The translations under genes were made by a program, and so were the position numbers. The notes below the pieces were generated by a model. The model did no database searches and had not been told where the DNA came from. It saw only the letters and a list, made by a program, of their open reading frames with translations. Below, one piece after another: positions 1 to 5,787 of a stretch of DNA of 7,487 bases. This DNA is from Desulfobacteraceae bacterium (GTDB lineage: Bacteria > Desulfobacterota > DSM-4660 > Desulfatiglandales > HGW-15), in the NCBI GenBank assembly GCA_003819975.1, contig RPPU01000218.1:1-7487 (forward strand). The letters are read 5' to 3'. Numbering within the stretch: the first letter of the stretch is position 1; each line of letters begins with the position of its first letter.

Positions 1-2575
1 AATCGGAATATTCCACGATGGCCCGGCTGATGCGTTCGAATATTTCTTTTTCGTCCTGCATGGCGATGATCGAGGCGGCGGTCAGGCTGAACTGCTCGGT
101 CTGTTGCGAGAGCGCTTTGATGCGTATTTCGCTTTGGCGTAAGGCATCTTCGGCGGTCTTGCGTTGAATGGCGATGGCGACCTGGTCGGAGATGGAGAGG
201 AGCAGTTCCGCGTCCTTTTGGTCGTATTGCTCCGGGTCTTTATAACTCTGGACGCCCATGCCGCCGATGACCTCATTCTTGATTTTTAAAGGCACGCCCA
301 GCCAAGTTTCCGCGGTGGTCCCGACCGGCGGCAGGTTCAATTTGCGGGCCCGCTCCAGGATGTCCGCTTTGCGGTAGAACATAGGGCGGCCGGTCTTGAT
401 CAGTTCGGCCGTGAGCGAGCTGGATTTACTGGCGTCCTTGAAAACCATTTTAACGATATCGTCGCGGCTGTCTTTTTGATCGATAAAGTAGGGGAGCGAA
501 AAAGAGTCTTGATCGCGGTTGTAAAGAGCGATAAAAAAATTGTCGACATTCAGGATGTTGGCCAGGGAGTTGTGAATGGAGCGGTAGAGGTCATCCAGGT
601 TTTCCGTGGTGTTCACGGCGTTGGAGATGGCGAACAGAGTCCGGTTGATTTCCTGGGCGTATTTGCGCTCGCCCAATTCCTGTTGCATGGCTTCATAGAG
701 CCGGGCGTTTTCAACGGCCACGGCGATTTGATCGGCCAGGGTCTTCATGATGGTGGCGTCGCCGGCGTCAAAAGCATCGATTTGGTCGCTCTGCAGATCC
801 AAAACGCCGATGACCGTGCGGCCCGTGATGATGGGCACGGCCATTTCAGAACGGGTCGCCACCGTTTCAACCGCGTAATAATTCGGGTCTAGGGTGACGT
901 CATTGCTCAATTGGACTTGCCCGGATTTGGCGGCAAAGCCGATCATGCCCTTGCCGACCGGAATCCGGAATTCGTTTAAGCGCGGGGAAAAGGGGTAATC
1001 GCCGGCCACGGCTGCGAAGCTTAGTTCCTCGCTTTTTTCATCGGCCAGCAGCAAGGCGATGCTGTAAAAAGAGAAGGTTTCATAAATGATTTTAACGGTA
1101 GTCGCCAGCAGGTCTTTCAGGTTCAATTCGCCGCTGATACGGCGGGCAATCCGGTTCAAGAAGGTTACCTGGCGGGTCTGGCGCTTTAGGTCGGCTTCAA
1201 CTTGCTTGCGGGCGGTGATATTCCGGCCGATCCCTTGGATGATGTTGTTGCGGATATCCAGGGCGCGGGAACTGAGTTCGATATCGATCATGCTGCCGTC
1301 GGCTTTTTTCCAACGGGTTTCAAAAATCAAAGGGGTCTCGGAAACAGAGGCCTTATGGACGCGCTCGTCGATCAGGGCCGGGTCCAAAGAAGCGGTCAGG
1401 TCCAAAACGTTCATGGCGAGCATTTCGGTCTTGGTGTAGCCGAGCATTCCAGAGGCCCGCGAGTTGACCTCGACGATCTTTTGGCCCTGGTGGATGATCA
1501 CGGCGTCGTTGGATTGTTCGAAGAGGTTGCGGTAGCGTTCTTCGCTTTGTTTCAGATTGTTCTCATGCCTTTTTCTTGAAATGGCGTTGGCGGCTTGGGC
1601 GGCGATGGTCTTGAAGAGCGACAAATCTTCATCGCGGTAGGCATATTCCTGTTGCCGGTTTTGAATCGCCATCATGCCGACGACTTGATCGGCGGATATC
1701 AAGGGAACGCCCATCCACGAATTGGAGAACTCGCCGATGAGCTTGAGGCCGTGGGTTATATGAAACTGACGGCTGTCGTTTTGGTTTCGGAACAGGAGTG
1801 GGGTGCGGGTGCGGATGATATAACCGCTCAATCCTTTTTCAATGGAAAAGCGTTGACCCAGCAGGGGATCGATTTTCCCCCGATTGCGGGCATAGATCAA
1901 GATCCATTCTTCGCTGTCCTGCTCGTACAGGCTGATGTGAAAATTAAAAGTATCGAAGGCCCGGCTGACTTGGGTTTCAATGGCCGCCAGCATTTTATCC
2001 AACTCCAGGTCCAGGGAAAGCATTTGACCGATTTCGTTCAGGATGGAGAGTTCCAGGAGGTGCTTTTCATGTTGTTGCCTCAGGCGAAAACGGTCAATGG
2101 CCGCGGCTGTCAAAGCGGCAATCATCGTTAACATTTCCCGGTCCAATGGGGTAAGGGACTTTCGATCGGGAGTATGGACGCAAAGGGCGCCTAACGGTTG
2201 CGGAAGGGCCGGCAAAGGCAGGCCGAACCAAAGACCGTCAACGGGTCGGGCAGAGGAGTGCGCAAAAACAGGGGGCAGATCGGCGTGTTCAAATAGAAGG
2301 GTTTCTTGTTTTGTAATGATCCGCGCAATAGCAGTCCCGTTTTCGCTTTCCGGCAATACCCAGGTTTGGAAAGGTTCGGCGCCCGATGGCAGGTAATGCA
2401 AACGAAGGATTTTGACTTGGGGGTCCTGGAGCCCGACCAGGATTGCCCGGTTGTTCAAAAGGTTCAGGATTTCGCGGCAGACCTTTTTAAGGATAGACTC
2501 TAGATCCCGGCCGTCGAGAAAAGCCTGATTGATATTTGAAATTGTTTGAATCAGGTTTTGATTATTTTTTTTCAT
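1..2575 (-). CDS. Large multi-GAF/PAS cytoplasmic sensor protein, C-terminus beyond the left edge
   Basis: An uninterrupted frame of 858 codons starts at ATG 2575-2573 and is still open at base 1, so the output domain is not visible. Domains in order, read from my translation: a divergent GAF-like module (about 10-163), a GAF domain (about 175-335), a PAS/PAC domain (about 344-455, opening SEERYRNLFEQSNDAVII and closing GIGRNITARK), a classic GAF (about 472-625), another GAF (about 645-803), a helical linker, and the start of a fifth sensory module from about 830. Helical, Q/E/R-rich connectors such as RLRQQHEKHLLE resemble signalling helices. There is no signal peptide or membrane segment, so it should act in the cytosol. 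Proteins of this build usually end in a histidine kinase, GGDEF or phosphatase domain; which one is unknown here. An in-frame TAA at 2587-2585 leaves ATG 2575 as the only standard start, although its Shine-Dalgarno is weak. It follows the oxygen-defence genes in the same direction, but a hairpin and a candidate sigma-54 promoter separate them. The ligand is unknown. Confidence 0.9.
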   Translation of the reverse strand, partial: MKKNNQNLIQTISNINQAFLDGRDLESILKKVCREILNLLNNRAILVGLQDPQVKILRLHYLPSGAEPFQTWVLPESENGTAIARIITKQETLLFEHADLPPVFAHSSARPVDGLWFGLPLPALPQPLGALCVHTPDRKSLTPLDREMLTMIAALTAAAIDRFRLRQQHEKHLLELSILNEIGQMLSLDLELDKMLAAIETQVSRAFDTFNFHISLYEQDSEEWILIYARNRGKIDPLLGQRFSIEKGLSGYIIRTRTPLLFRNQNDSRQFHITHGLKLIGEFSNSWMGVPLISADQVVGMMAIQNRQQEYAYRDEDLSLFKTIAAQAANAISRKRHENNLKQSEERYRNLFEQSNDAVIIHQGQKIVEVNSRASGMLGYTKTEMLAMNVLDLTASLDPALIDERVHKASVSETPLIFETRWKKADGSMIDIELSSRALDIRNNIIQGIGRNITARKQVEADLKRQTRQVTFLNRIARRISGELNLKDLLATTVKIIYETFSFYSIALLLADEKSEELSFAAVAGDYPFSPRLNEFRIPVGKGMIGFAAKSGQVQLSNDVTLDPNYYAVETVATRSEMAVPIITGRTVIGVLDLQSDQIDAFDAGDATIMKTLADQIAVAVENARLYEAMQQELGERKYAQEINRTLFAISNAVNTTENLDDLYRSIHNSLANILNVDNFFIALYNRDQDSFSLPYFIDQKDSRDDIVKMVFKDASKSSSLTAELIKTGRPMFYRKADILERARKLNLPPVGTTAETWLGVPLKIKNEVIGGMGVQSYKDPEQYDQKDAELLLSISDQVAIAIQRKTAEDALRQSEIRIKALSQQTEQFSLTAASIIAMQDEKEIFERISRAIVEYSD

Positions 2576-2672
2576 AAATATTTTTTATGAATTTCAGCCT
2601 AAAAAACACGGGTTCCGGAAAAGAAAACGCCATTTAATTTTAGAGTTCCCGTTTTGTAAAAATTAAAAAATG

Positions 2673-2689
2673 TGCAAGCTTTATGCCAT
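2673..2689 (-). promoter_or_regulatory. Candidate sigma-54 (-24/-12) promoter for the GAF/PAS sensor gene
   Basis: On the minus strand the site reads ATGGCATAAAGCTTGCA. It matches 14 of 17 positions of the sigma-54 consensus YTGGCACGRNNNTTGCW, with the invariant GG and GC exactly 10 bases apart. A start about 12 bases downstream would give a leader of roughly 85-90 bases before ATG 2575. I see no good sigma-70 promoter in this gap. No enhancer-binding-protein gene is visible in the window, so the call rests on the motif and its position. Confidence 0.45.
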
Positions 2690-2724
2690 GAATAAGAACA
2701 GCAAAATCAGTGAAATACGAAAAT

Positions 2725-2751
2725 CCGGGGCAGGGGGTCGACCTGCCCCGG
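2725..2751 (-). terminator. Hairpin terminator after the desulfoferrodoxin-flavodiiron operon
   Basis: A perfect 10-bp GC-rich inverted repeat (CCGGGGCAGG / CCTGCCCCGG, 7-base loop) begins 37 bases past the flavodiiron stop. On the minus strand it is followed by a T-rich stretch, ATTTTCGTATTTC, which is a weak U-tract. Intrinsic terminator is the likeliest role. The GGGGCAGG core also looks like the dispersed palindromic repeats common in environmental genomes, so it may be such a repeat acting as a terminator. Confidence 0.6.
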
Positions 2752-2788
2752 CGGAGAAAATGGGGGAAGGGTAAAGCAAGGGCCGCAT

Positions 2789-3973
2789 CTATTTCGGCAG
2801 TACGGAGGCGATTTTTTCAGCCAAGGTCTCACAAGCCTGCAGATCGGTTGCGGTCGGCACATACTGGATGCGCAGGCCGGGGTCCGCGATTTTAACATTC
2901 ATGGCTTCCAATTCCTGATTGATAAACTTGACCGCTTCGCCGCTCCAGCCGTAGGACCCGAAAGCGACCCCAATCTTGTTTTGAGGTTTGAGGCCTTTGA
3001 GGTAGCAGATAAAATCGCTTACGGTTGGGAAGAGCCCGTTGTTCAGGGTGGGCGAACCGATCAGGAGGGCGCCGGCATCCAGGACTTCGGTTAGGATATC
3101 GCTGCGGTGCCAGGTGCGCAAGTGCATGGGTTTGGCATCCACCCCGAATCGGCCCAAGGCTTCGACCATGGCCGCGGCCATTTTTTCGGTGCTGTGCCAC
3201 ATGGTGTCGTAGATCACCAGGGCTTTGCGTTTGGGTTTTTGCTCGCTCCATTCCACGTAAGCCTTGATGATTTTCAGGGGGTCCCGGCGCCAGATAATGC
3301 CGTGGTCCGGGCAGAGCATCTTGAGCGGCAAACCTATGTCCTGAACTTTTTTGACCAGCTTGAGAATCAAAGGCGCGTAGGGCAGCAGAATATTGGCAAA
3401 GTATTTGCGGCTGTGAGGCATAATGGCCTCGCCGACCTGGTCGTCATAACGTTCCAGGCCGGCATAATGTTGGCCGAAAGCGTCGCTGGAGAAGAGGATC
3501 TGGTCTTCCTTGACATAGGTGAACATGCTGTCGGGCCAGTGCAGCATACGGGTTTCCATGAAAGCAAGGGTGCGCCGGCCGATCTTGAGCTCGGAACCGT
3601 CGGCTACGGGTTGATAGTTGAACTTTTGCGGAAAATGACGCGATAGGTTTTTAAAACCCATTTGGGAGCAATAAAGCGGTTTGTCCGCGCCCACTTGATG
3701 CATAACCCCGGGCAAACCGCCGGAATGGTCCATTTCAGTGTGGTTACTGATCACATAATCGATTTTTTTTGGGTCGATGATGCGGCTGACGCGTTCCAGC
3801 AGTTCCTCGGTAAAAGGGGCCTTGACCGTGTCGATCAGGGTGATTTTTTCATCTAAAATCAAATAGGCATTGTAGGTGGAGCCTTGCTCGGTGGAATAAC
3901 CGTGAAAATCACGGATATTCCAATCGATCGCGCCTACCCAATAAATGTCCTTGGCTATTTCAATCGGCTTCAT
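2789..3973 (-). CDS. fprA: Flavodiiron protein, class A (rubredoxin:oxygen oxidoreductase type)
   Basis: This 394-residue cytoplasmic enzyme should reduce O2 to water (some relatives reduce NO to N2O), using electrons normally delivered by rubredoxin. Residues 1-245 form a metallo-beta-lactamase-like domain with a complete diiron site: H78, E80, D82 and H83 in the HxExDH motif, H145, D164 and H224. From about 250 a flavodoxin-like FMN domain begins with VIYDTMWHSTEKMA, and SPTLNNGLFP and GSYGWSGEA form the other phosphate and flavin loops. Length and layout match the two-domain class, with no added rubredoxin or flavin reductase domain. A GGAAGGG ribosome site at 3988-3982 lies within the last codons of desulfoferrodoxin, 8 bases before the ATG. 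Together with the 4-base gap, this indicates co-transcription and probably coupled translation. The nearby superoxide and peroxide reductases favour the oxygen-reducing role. Family assignment is firm, but the O2-versus-NO preference cannot be read from sequence. Confidence 0.95.
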   Translation of the reverse strand: MKPIEIAKDIYWVGAIDWNIRDFHGYSTEQGSTYNAYLILDEKITLIDTVKAPFTEELLERVSRIIDPKKIDYVISNHTEMDHSGGLPGVMHQVGADKPLYCSQMGFKNLSRHFPQKFNYQPVADGSELKIGRRTLAFMETRMLHWPDSMFTYVKEDQILFSSDAFGQHYAGLERYDDQVGEAIMPHSRKYFANILLPYAPLILKLVKKVQDIGLPLKMLCPDHGIIWRRDPLKIIKAYVEWSEQKPKRKALVIYDTMWHSTEKMAAAMVEALGRFGVDAKPMHLRTWHRSDILTEVLDAGALLIGSPTLNNGLFPTVSDFICYLKGLKPQNKIGVAFGSYGWSGEAVKFINQELEAMNVKIADPGLRIQYVPTATDLQACETLAEKIASVLPK

Positions 3974-3977
3974 GGTT

Positions 3978-4352
3978 TTAACCCTTCCATAACCCGTGCA
4001 GGTTGCAATATTCGCGGGCCGTCACCTGGCCGGCTTCGATCGTGAAGAGCGCTTCGGGCGCATTGCCGGGGTTCAGAAACTGACGATAGACTTTACCGTC
4101 GGCGATCAGTTCGACCCATTCAATGTAATGTTTTTCCTCCATGGGATGAGCCGTGCTGCCGACCTTGATTTTGTAACCGCCGGCCGCCTTTTCGATCATG
4201 GGCACGTGTTTTTCCAGGGACGCGTCCACGGTGTTCTCGCGCGCCTGCCGCATGGGTTGACCGCAGCAAACCAGTTCGCCTTTGCCGCCGTGCAAAACTT
4301 CCACGATATTACCGCATACGTCGCATTTGTAGATATTGAATCGATCTGCCAT
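3978..4352 (-). CDS. dfx: Desulfoferrodoxin (two-centre superoxide reductase)
   Basis: This 124-residue protein reduces superoxide to hydrogen peroxide without releasing O2, the anaerobe alternative to superoxide dismutase. The N-terminal desulforedoxin domain keeps the four cysteines of centre I (C10, C13, C29, C30). The C-terminal neelaredoxin-like domain keeps the four histidines and one cysteine of the catalytic centre II (H49, H69, H75, C116, H119), and E47-K48 supply the usual substrate-guiding pair next to H49. The frame is open 21 codons further upstream. I chose ATG 4352 because AAGGAG (4365-4360) sits 7 bases before it, the protein then starts [14 protein letters not shown] as in known family members, and the length becomes normal. 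It leads a two-gene operon with the flavodiiron protein, 4 bases downstream. The peroxide it makes would be removed by the rubrerythrins and thiol peroxidase upstream. Confidence 0.96.
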   Translation of the reverse strand: MADRFNIYKCDVCGNIVEVLHGGKGELVCCGQPMRQARENTVDASLEKHVPMIEKAAGGYKIKVGSTAHPMEEKHYIEWVELIADGKVYRQFLNPGNAPEALFTIEAGQVTAREYCNLHGLWKG

Positions 4353-4359
4353 TGTTTTT

Positions 4360-4365
4360 CTCCTT
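4360..4365 (-). promoter_or_regulatory. Ribosome binding site that fixes the desulfoferrodoxin start
   Basis: AAGGAG on the minus strand lies 7 bases from ATG 4352. It is the strongest Shine-Dalgarno near this gene, and it would lie inside the coding region if the upstream ATG at 4415 were used. It therefore supports the shorter 124-residue protein. Confidence 0.85.
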
Positions 4366-4370
4366 TTTGG

Positions 4371-4390
4371 TTTTAATGGTATGATTAAAA
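4371..4390 (-). promoter_or_regulatory. AT-rich dyad (TTTTAAT-N6-ATTAAAA), possible operator of dfx-fprA
   Basis: A perfect 7-bp inverted repeat around a 6-base centre lies 5 bases upstream of the dfx ribosome site, where a repressor would block transcription. It matches neither the Fur box nor the PerR box well, so if it is an operator it probably serves another regulator. The role is inferred from symmetry and position only. In such AT-rich DNA the dyad could also be chance. Confidence 0.35.
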
Positions 4391-4408
4391 ATAAAATTAC
4401 GTTTAAAA

Positions 4409-4478
4409 GGGCCAAGTATTTTATACCACGAAGACCCTAAGCCATAAAGTCAAAAAAATCATTCATGCATCTTGGCCC
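4409..4478. repeat. 70-base repeat-like segment with 8-bp inverted ends
   Basis: The segment is bounded by GGGCCAAG (4409-4416) and CTTGGCCC (4471-4478), a perfect 8-bp inverted repeat. On the minus strand the interior reads CTTTATGGCTTAGGG followed by TCTTCGTGGTATAAA. It resembles the non-coding repeat family built on CTTTGTG and CTTCGTGG phrases that I recognise from many environmental bacterial genomes. That recognition comes from memory and was not verified. It occupies the distal part of the dfx promoter region, so it may bring promoter or transcript-end signals with it. Confidence 0.4.
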
Positions 4479-4499
4479 CTGAGCAGCCCTTTCCTCAAC

Positions 4500-4540
4500 G
4501 TAGGGGTTCAAAATCTTGAACCCCTACCGGCTCCCGGTAG
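4500..4540. repeat. Two overlapping, mutually exclusive hairpins
   Basis: The first hairpin is a perfect 12-bp stem (GTAGGGGTTCAA / TTGAACCCCTAC, loop AATC) at 4500-4527. The second is a perfect 7-bp stem (CTACCGG / CCGGTAG, loop CTC) at 4524-4540. They share CTAC at 4524-4527, so both cannot form fully at once. Neither strand carries a T-tract next to the stems, which argues against a classic intrinsic terminator. A palindromic intergenic repeat is the better description. It lies 72 bases past the end of tpx and could still protect or end that transcript. Confidence 0.6.
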
Positions 4541-4563
4541 ACGCAACCATTAGATTGCATCAT

Positions 4564-4583
4564 GCGCAGGCTAAAGCCCGCGG
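4564..4583. repeat. Imperfect palindrome of the GCAGGCTAAAGCC type
   Basis: GCAGGCT and AGCCCGC pair with one A-C mismatch around a very tight centre, followed by GGCTACC. The phrase resembles the short dispersed palindromes built on GCAGGCTNAAGCCTGCGGCTA that I recall from many bacterial genomes; this was not checked against a database. It lies 28-47 bases after the tpx stop, next to the double hairpin, so the two may be one composite repeat. Confidence 0.4.
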
Positions 4584-4611
4584 CTACCTCAAGAAACATA
4601 CAACGGAGATG

Positions 4612-5130
4612 TTAAATCAATTTTCTTACCGCCTCGAGCACCGGCGCATATTCGGGCTCCTGGCCTACTTCTTTCACAACCTGAATGTAGCGGATTACGC
4701 CTTGGCGGTCAACCACAAAAACCGTGCGGGCCAGCAAGCGCAACTCTTTGATCAGCACGCCATAGGCGGCGCCGAAAGAGGCCTGGCGGTGGTCGGAGAG
4801 GGTTGTGACTTTGTCTACTCCCGCGGCTCCGCACCAACGTTTTTGGGCAAAGGGCAGGTCCATGCTGATGGTCAGGATGGCGACATCCCGGCCCAGCTCG
4901 GCCGCTTCCCGGTTGAAGCGCCGGGTTTCGAGGTCGCAGACCGGCGTGTCCAGCGAGGGCACGGAAACGATGACGCATTCTTTGCCTCGATAGGCGGTCC
5001 ATTGGACCGGTTGGAGGCTGTTGTTCAGCACTTCAAAATCCGGAGCCTGGTCGCCCGTTTTCAGTTCCGGGCCGAGCAGGGTCAGGGGATTGCCTTTCAT
5101 GGTGACGATTCCGGTTCGTTCTTGCATCAT
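4612..5130 (-). CDS. tpx: Thiol peroxidase (atypical 2-Cys peroxiredoxin, Tpx)
   Basis: A 172-residue thioredoxin-fold peroxidase that should reduce hydrogen peroxide and alkyl hydroperoxides, with thioredoxin as the usual reductant. The peroxidatic cysteine is C65 in the motif PSLDTPVCDLETRRFN, supported by T62 and P63. The resolving cysteine is C100 in KRWCGAAGV, the normal Tpx spacing for an intramolecular disulfide. R135 in ARTVFVVD is the conserved active-site arginine. The N-terminus has the family form (VTMKGNPLTLLGPELKTGDQAPDF). Of two adjacent ATG codons, 5130 lies 6 bases from the AAAGGA ribosome site (5142-5137) and 5127 lies 9 bases from it; I take the first. It has no signal peptide. 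It follows the perR-rbr pair after 79 bases that contain a strong hairpin, so it may be transcribed on its own as well as by read-through. Confidence 0.96.
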   Translation of the reverse strand: MMQERTGIVTMKGNPLTLLGPELKTGDQAPDFEVLNNSLQPVQWTAYRGKECVIVSVPSLDTPVCDLETRRFNREAAELGRDVAILTISMDLPFAQKRWCGAAGVDKVTTLSDHRQASFGAAYGVLIKELRLLARTVFVVDRQGVIRYIQVVKEVGQEPEYAPVLEAVRKLI

Positions 5131-5146
5131 GTTTTTTCCTTTCTCT

Positions 5147-5173
5147 ATAAAATCCGCAGGAAGCGGATTTTAT
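5147..5173 (-). terminator. Perfect 11-bp hairpin between rbr and tpx (terminator or tpx leader element)
   Basis: ATAAAATCCGC (5147-5157) and GCGGATTTTAT (5163-5173) are exact inverted copies around a 5-base loop. The A-rich entry, GC core and T-rich exit give the shape of a bidirectional intrinsic terminator, 36 bases after the rbr stop. It ends only 4 bases before the tpx ribosome site, which leaves no room for a separate downstream promoter. It must therefore overlap the tpx promoter or lie in the tpx leader as an attenuator or processing site. Confidence 0.55.
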
Positions 5174-5175
5174 CA
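5167..5175 (-). promoter_or_regulatory. Candidate extended -10 promoter for tpx inside the hairpin arm
   Basis: The minus strand reads TGATAAAAT, an extended -10 element (TGN followed by TAAAAT, 5 of 6 matches to TATAAT). The -35 region 17 bases upstream is poor (AAAACA). A start about 7 bases downstream would fall in the hairpin loop. The tpx mRNA would then carry only one arm, while transcripts from rbr would carry the whole hairpin. The call is tentative because AT-rich DNA yields such matches easily. Confidence 0.3.
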
Positions 5176-5209
5176 TGAAGATATTTTATTGTTTTTGCGG
5201 ATCATTTTA

Positions 5210-5785
5210 TTACCAGTTTTCGCCCAATAATTCGAAATGGGCTTGGGGGTGCGCGCAAGCCGGGCAAGTCAGGGGCGCATCCGCTCCTTTATGGAGATAA
5301 CCGCAGTTGCGGCAGCGCCAGGTTGTATCGCGATCGCGTTTAAACACCCGGCCGGCCGCGATGTTGGCGGTCAAATCTTTGTAACGTTTTTCATGTTGTT
5401 TTTCCGCCACGCTGACCGCTTCAAACAATTGGGCGATTTCTTCGAAACCTTCCTGGCGGGCCACTTTGGCAAAACCAGGATAAAGGGTGGTGTGTTCGTG
5501 GTTTTCTCCGGCAGCCGCGGCTTTCAAATTTTCGAGCGTGCTCAGAATTTTACCGGCCGGAAAAGCGGCTGTGATTTCCACGTCGCCGCCTTGCAGAAAG
5601 CTGAAAAATCGTTTGGCATGTTCTTTTTCCTGGTTGGCGGTCTCTTCAAAGATCGCGGCGATCTGCTCATAGCCGTCCTTTTTGGCTTGGCCCGCAAAAT
5701 AGGTGTAACGATTGCGCGCCTGGGATTCGCCGGCAAAAGCGGCCAGAAGATTTTTTTCGGTTTGGGATCCTTTCAGCTGACTCAT
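5210..5785 (-). CDS. rbr: Rubrerythrin, full-length peroxide reductase
   Basis: A 191-residue cytoplasmic diiron peroxidase that reduces hydrogen peroxide to water, normally with electrons from rubredoxin. Numbered from the start chosen here, the ferritin-like four-helix domain (about 1-145) keeps all diiron ligands: E20, E53, H56, E94, E97, E128 and H131. A C-terminal rubredoxin domain follows with C158, C161, C174 and C177 in the pattern CRNCGY...CPACAHP. Length and order equal those of classical Desulfovibrio-type rubrerythrin. An ATG two codons upstream (5791) exists, but the strong AAGGAGG (5799-5793) is 7 bases from ATG 5785 and only 1 base from 5791, so 5785 is the start. The gene begins 2 bases after the PerR stop, which makes perR-rbr an operon and places this enzyme under control of that regulator's own promoter. 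The second rubrerythrin upstream is shorter and clearly distinct. Confidence 0.97.
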   Translation of the reverse strand: MSQLKGSQTEKNLLAAFAGESQARNRYTYFAGQAKKDGYEQIAAIFEETANQEKEHAKRFFSFLQGGDVEITAAFPAGKILSTLENLKAAAAGENHEHTTLYPGFAKVARQEGFEEIAQLFEAVSVAEKQHEKRYKDLTANIAAGRVFKRDRDTTWRCRNCGYLHKGADAPLTCPACAHPQAHFELLGENW

Positions 5786-5787
5786 GA

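Noticed and set aside
476..2396. Several plus-strand open frames (for example 476-892, 1202-1579, 1595-2131)
   Set aside because: They lie opposite the continuous 858-codon GAF/PAS frame, have low-complexity, family-less translations and lack ribosome sites.
2707..2898. Small frames on both strands over the fprA end and its terminator
   Set aside because: They overlap the hairpin and the end of fprA, are compositionally odd and have no ribosome site.
3107..3646. Plus-strand 179-codon frame
   Set aside because: It is the antisense shadow of the flavodiiron gene, whose metal ligands are fully conserved on the minus strand.
4353..4415. N-terminal extension of desulfoferrodoxin from ATG 4415
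   Set aside because: It would place the AAGGAG ribosome site inside the gene and add 21 residues absent from the family. It is not a convincing export signal.
4421..4455. Minus-strand TTGACT and TATAAA as a sigma-70 promoter for dfx
   Set aside because: The spacing is 23 bases, too long for a functional pair, and both elements belong to the repeat-like segment.
4500..4527. 12-bp hairpin as an intrinsic terminator of tpx
   Set aside because: No T-tract follows on either strand, so I list it as a palindromic repeat instead.
4516..5178. Plus-strand 220-codon frame
   Set aside because: It crosses the palindromic repeats and then runs antisense to tpx. It has no recognisable domain.
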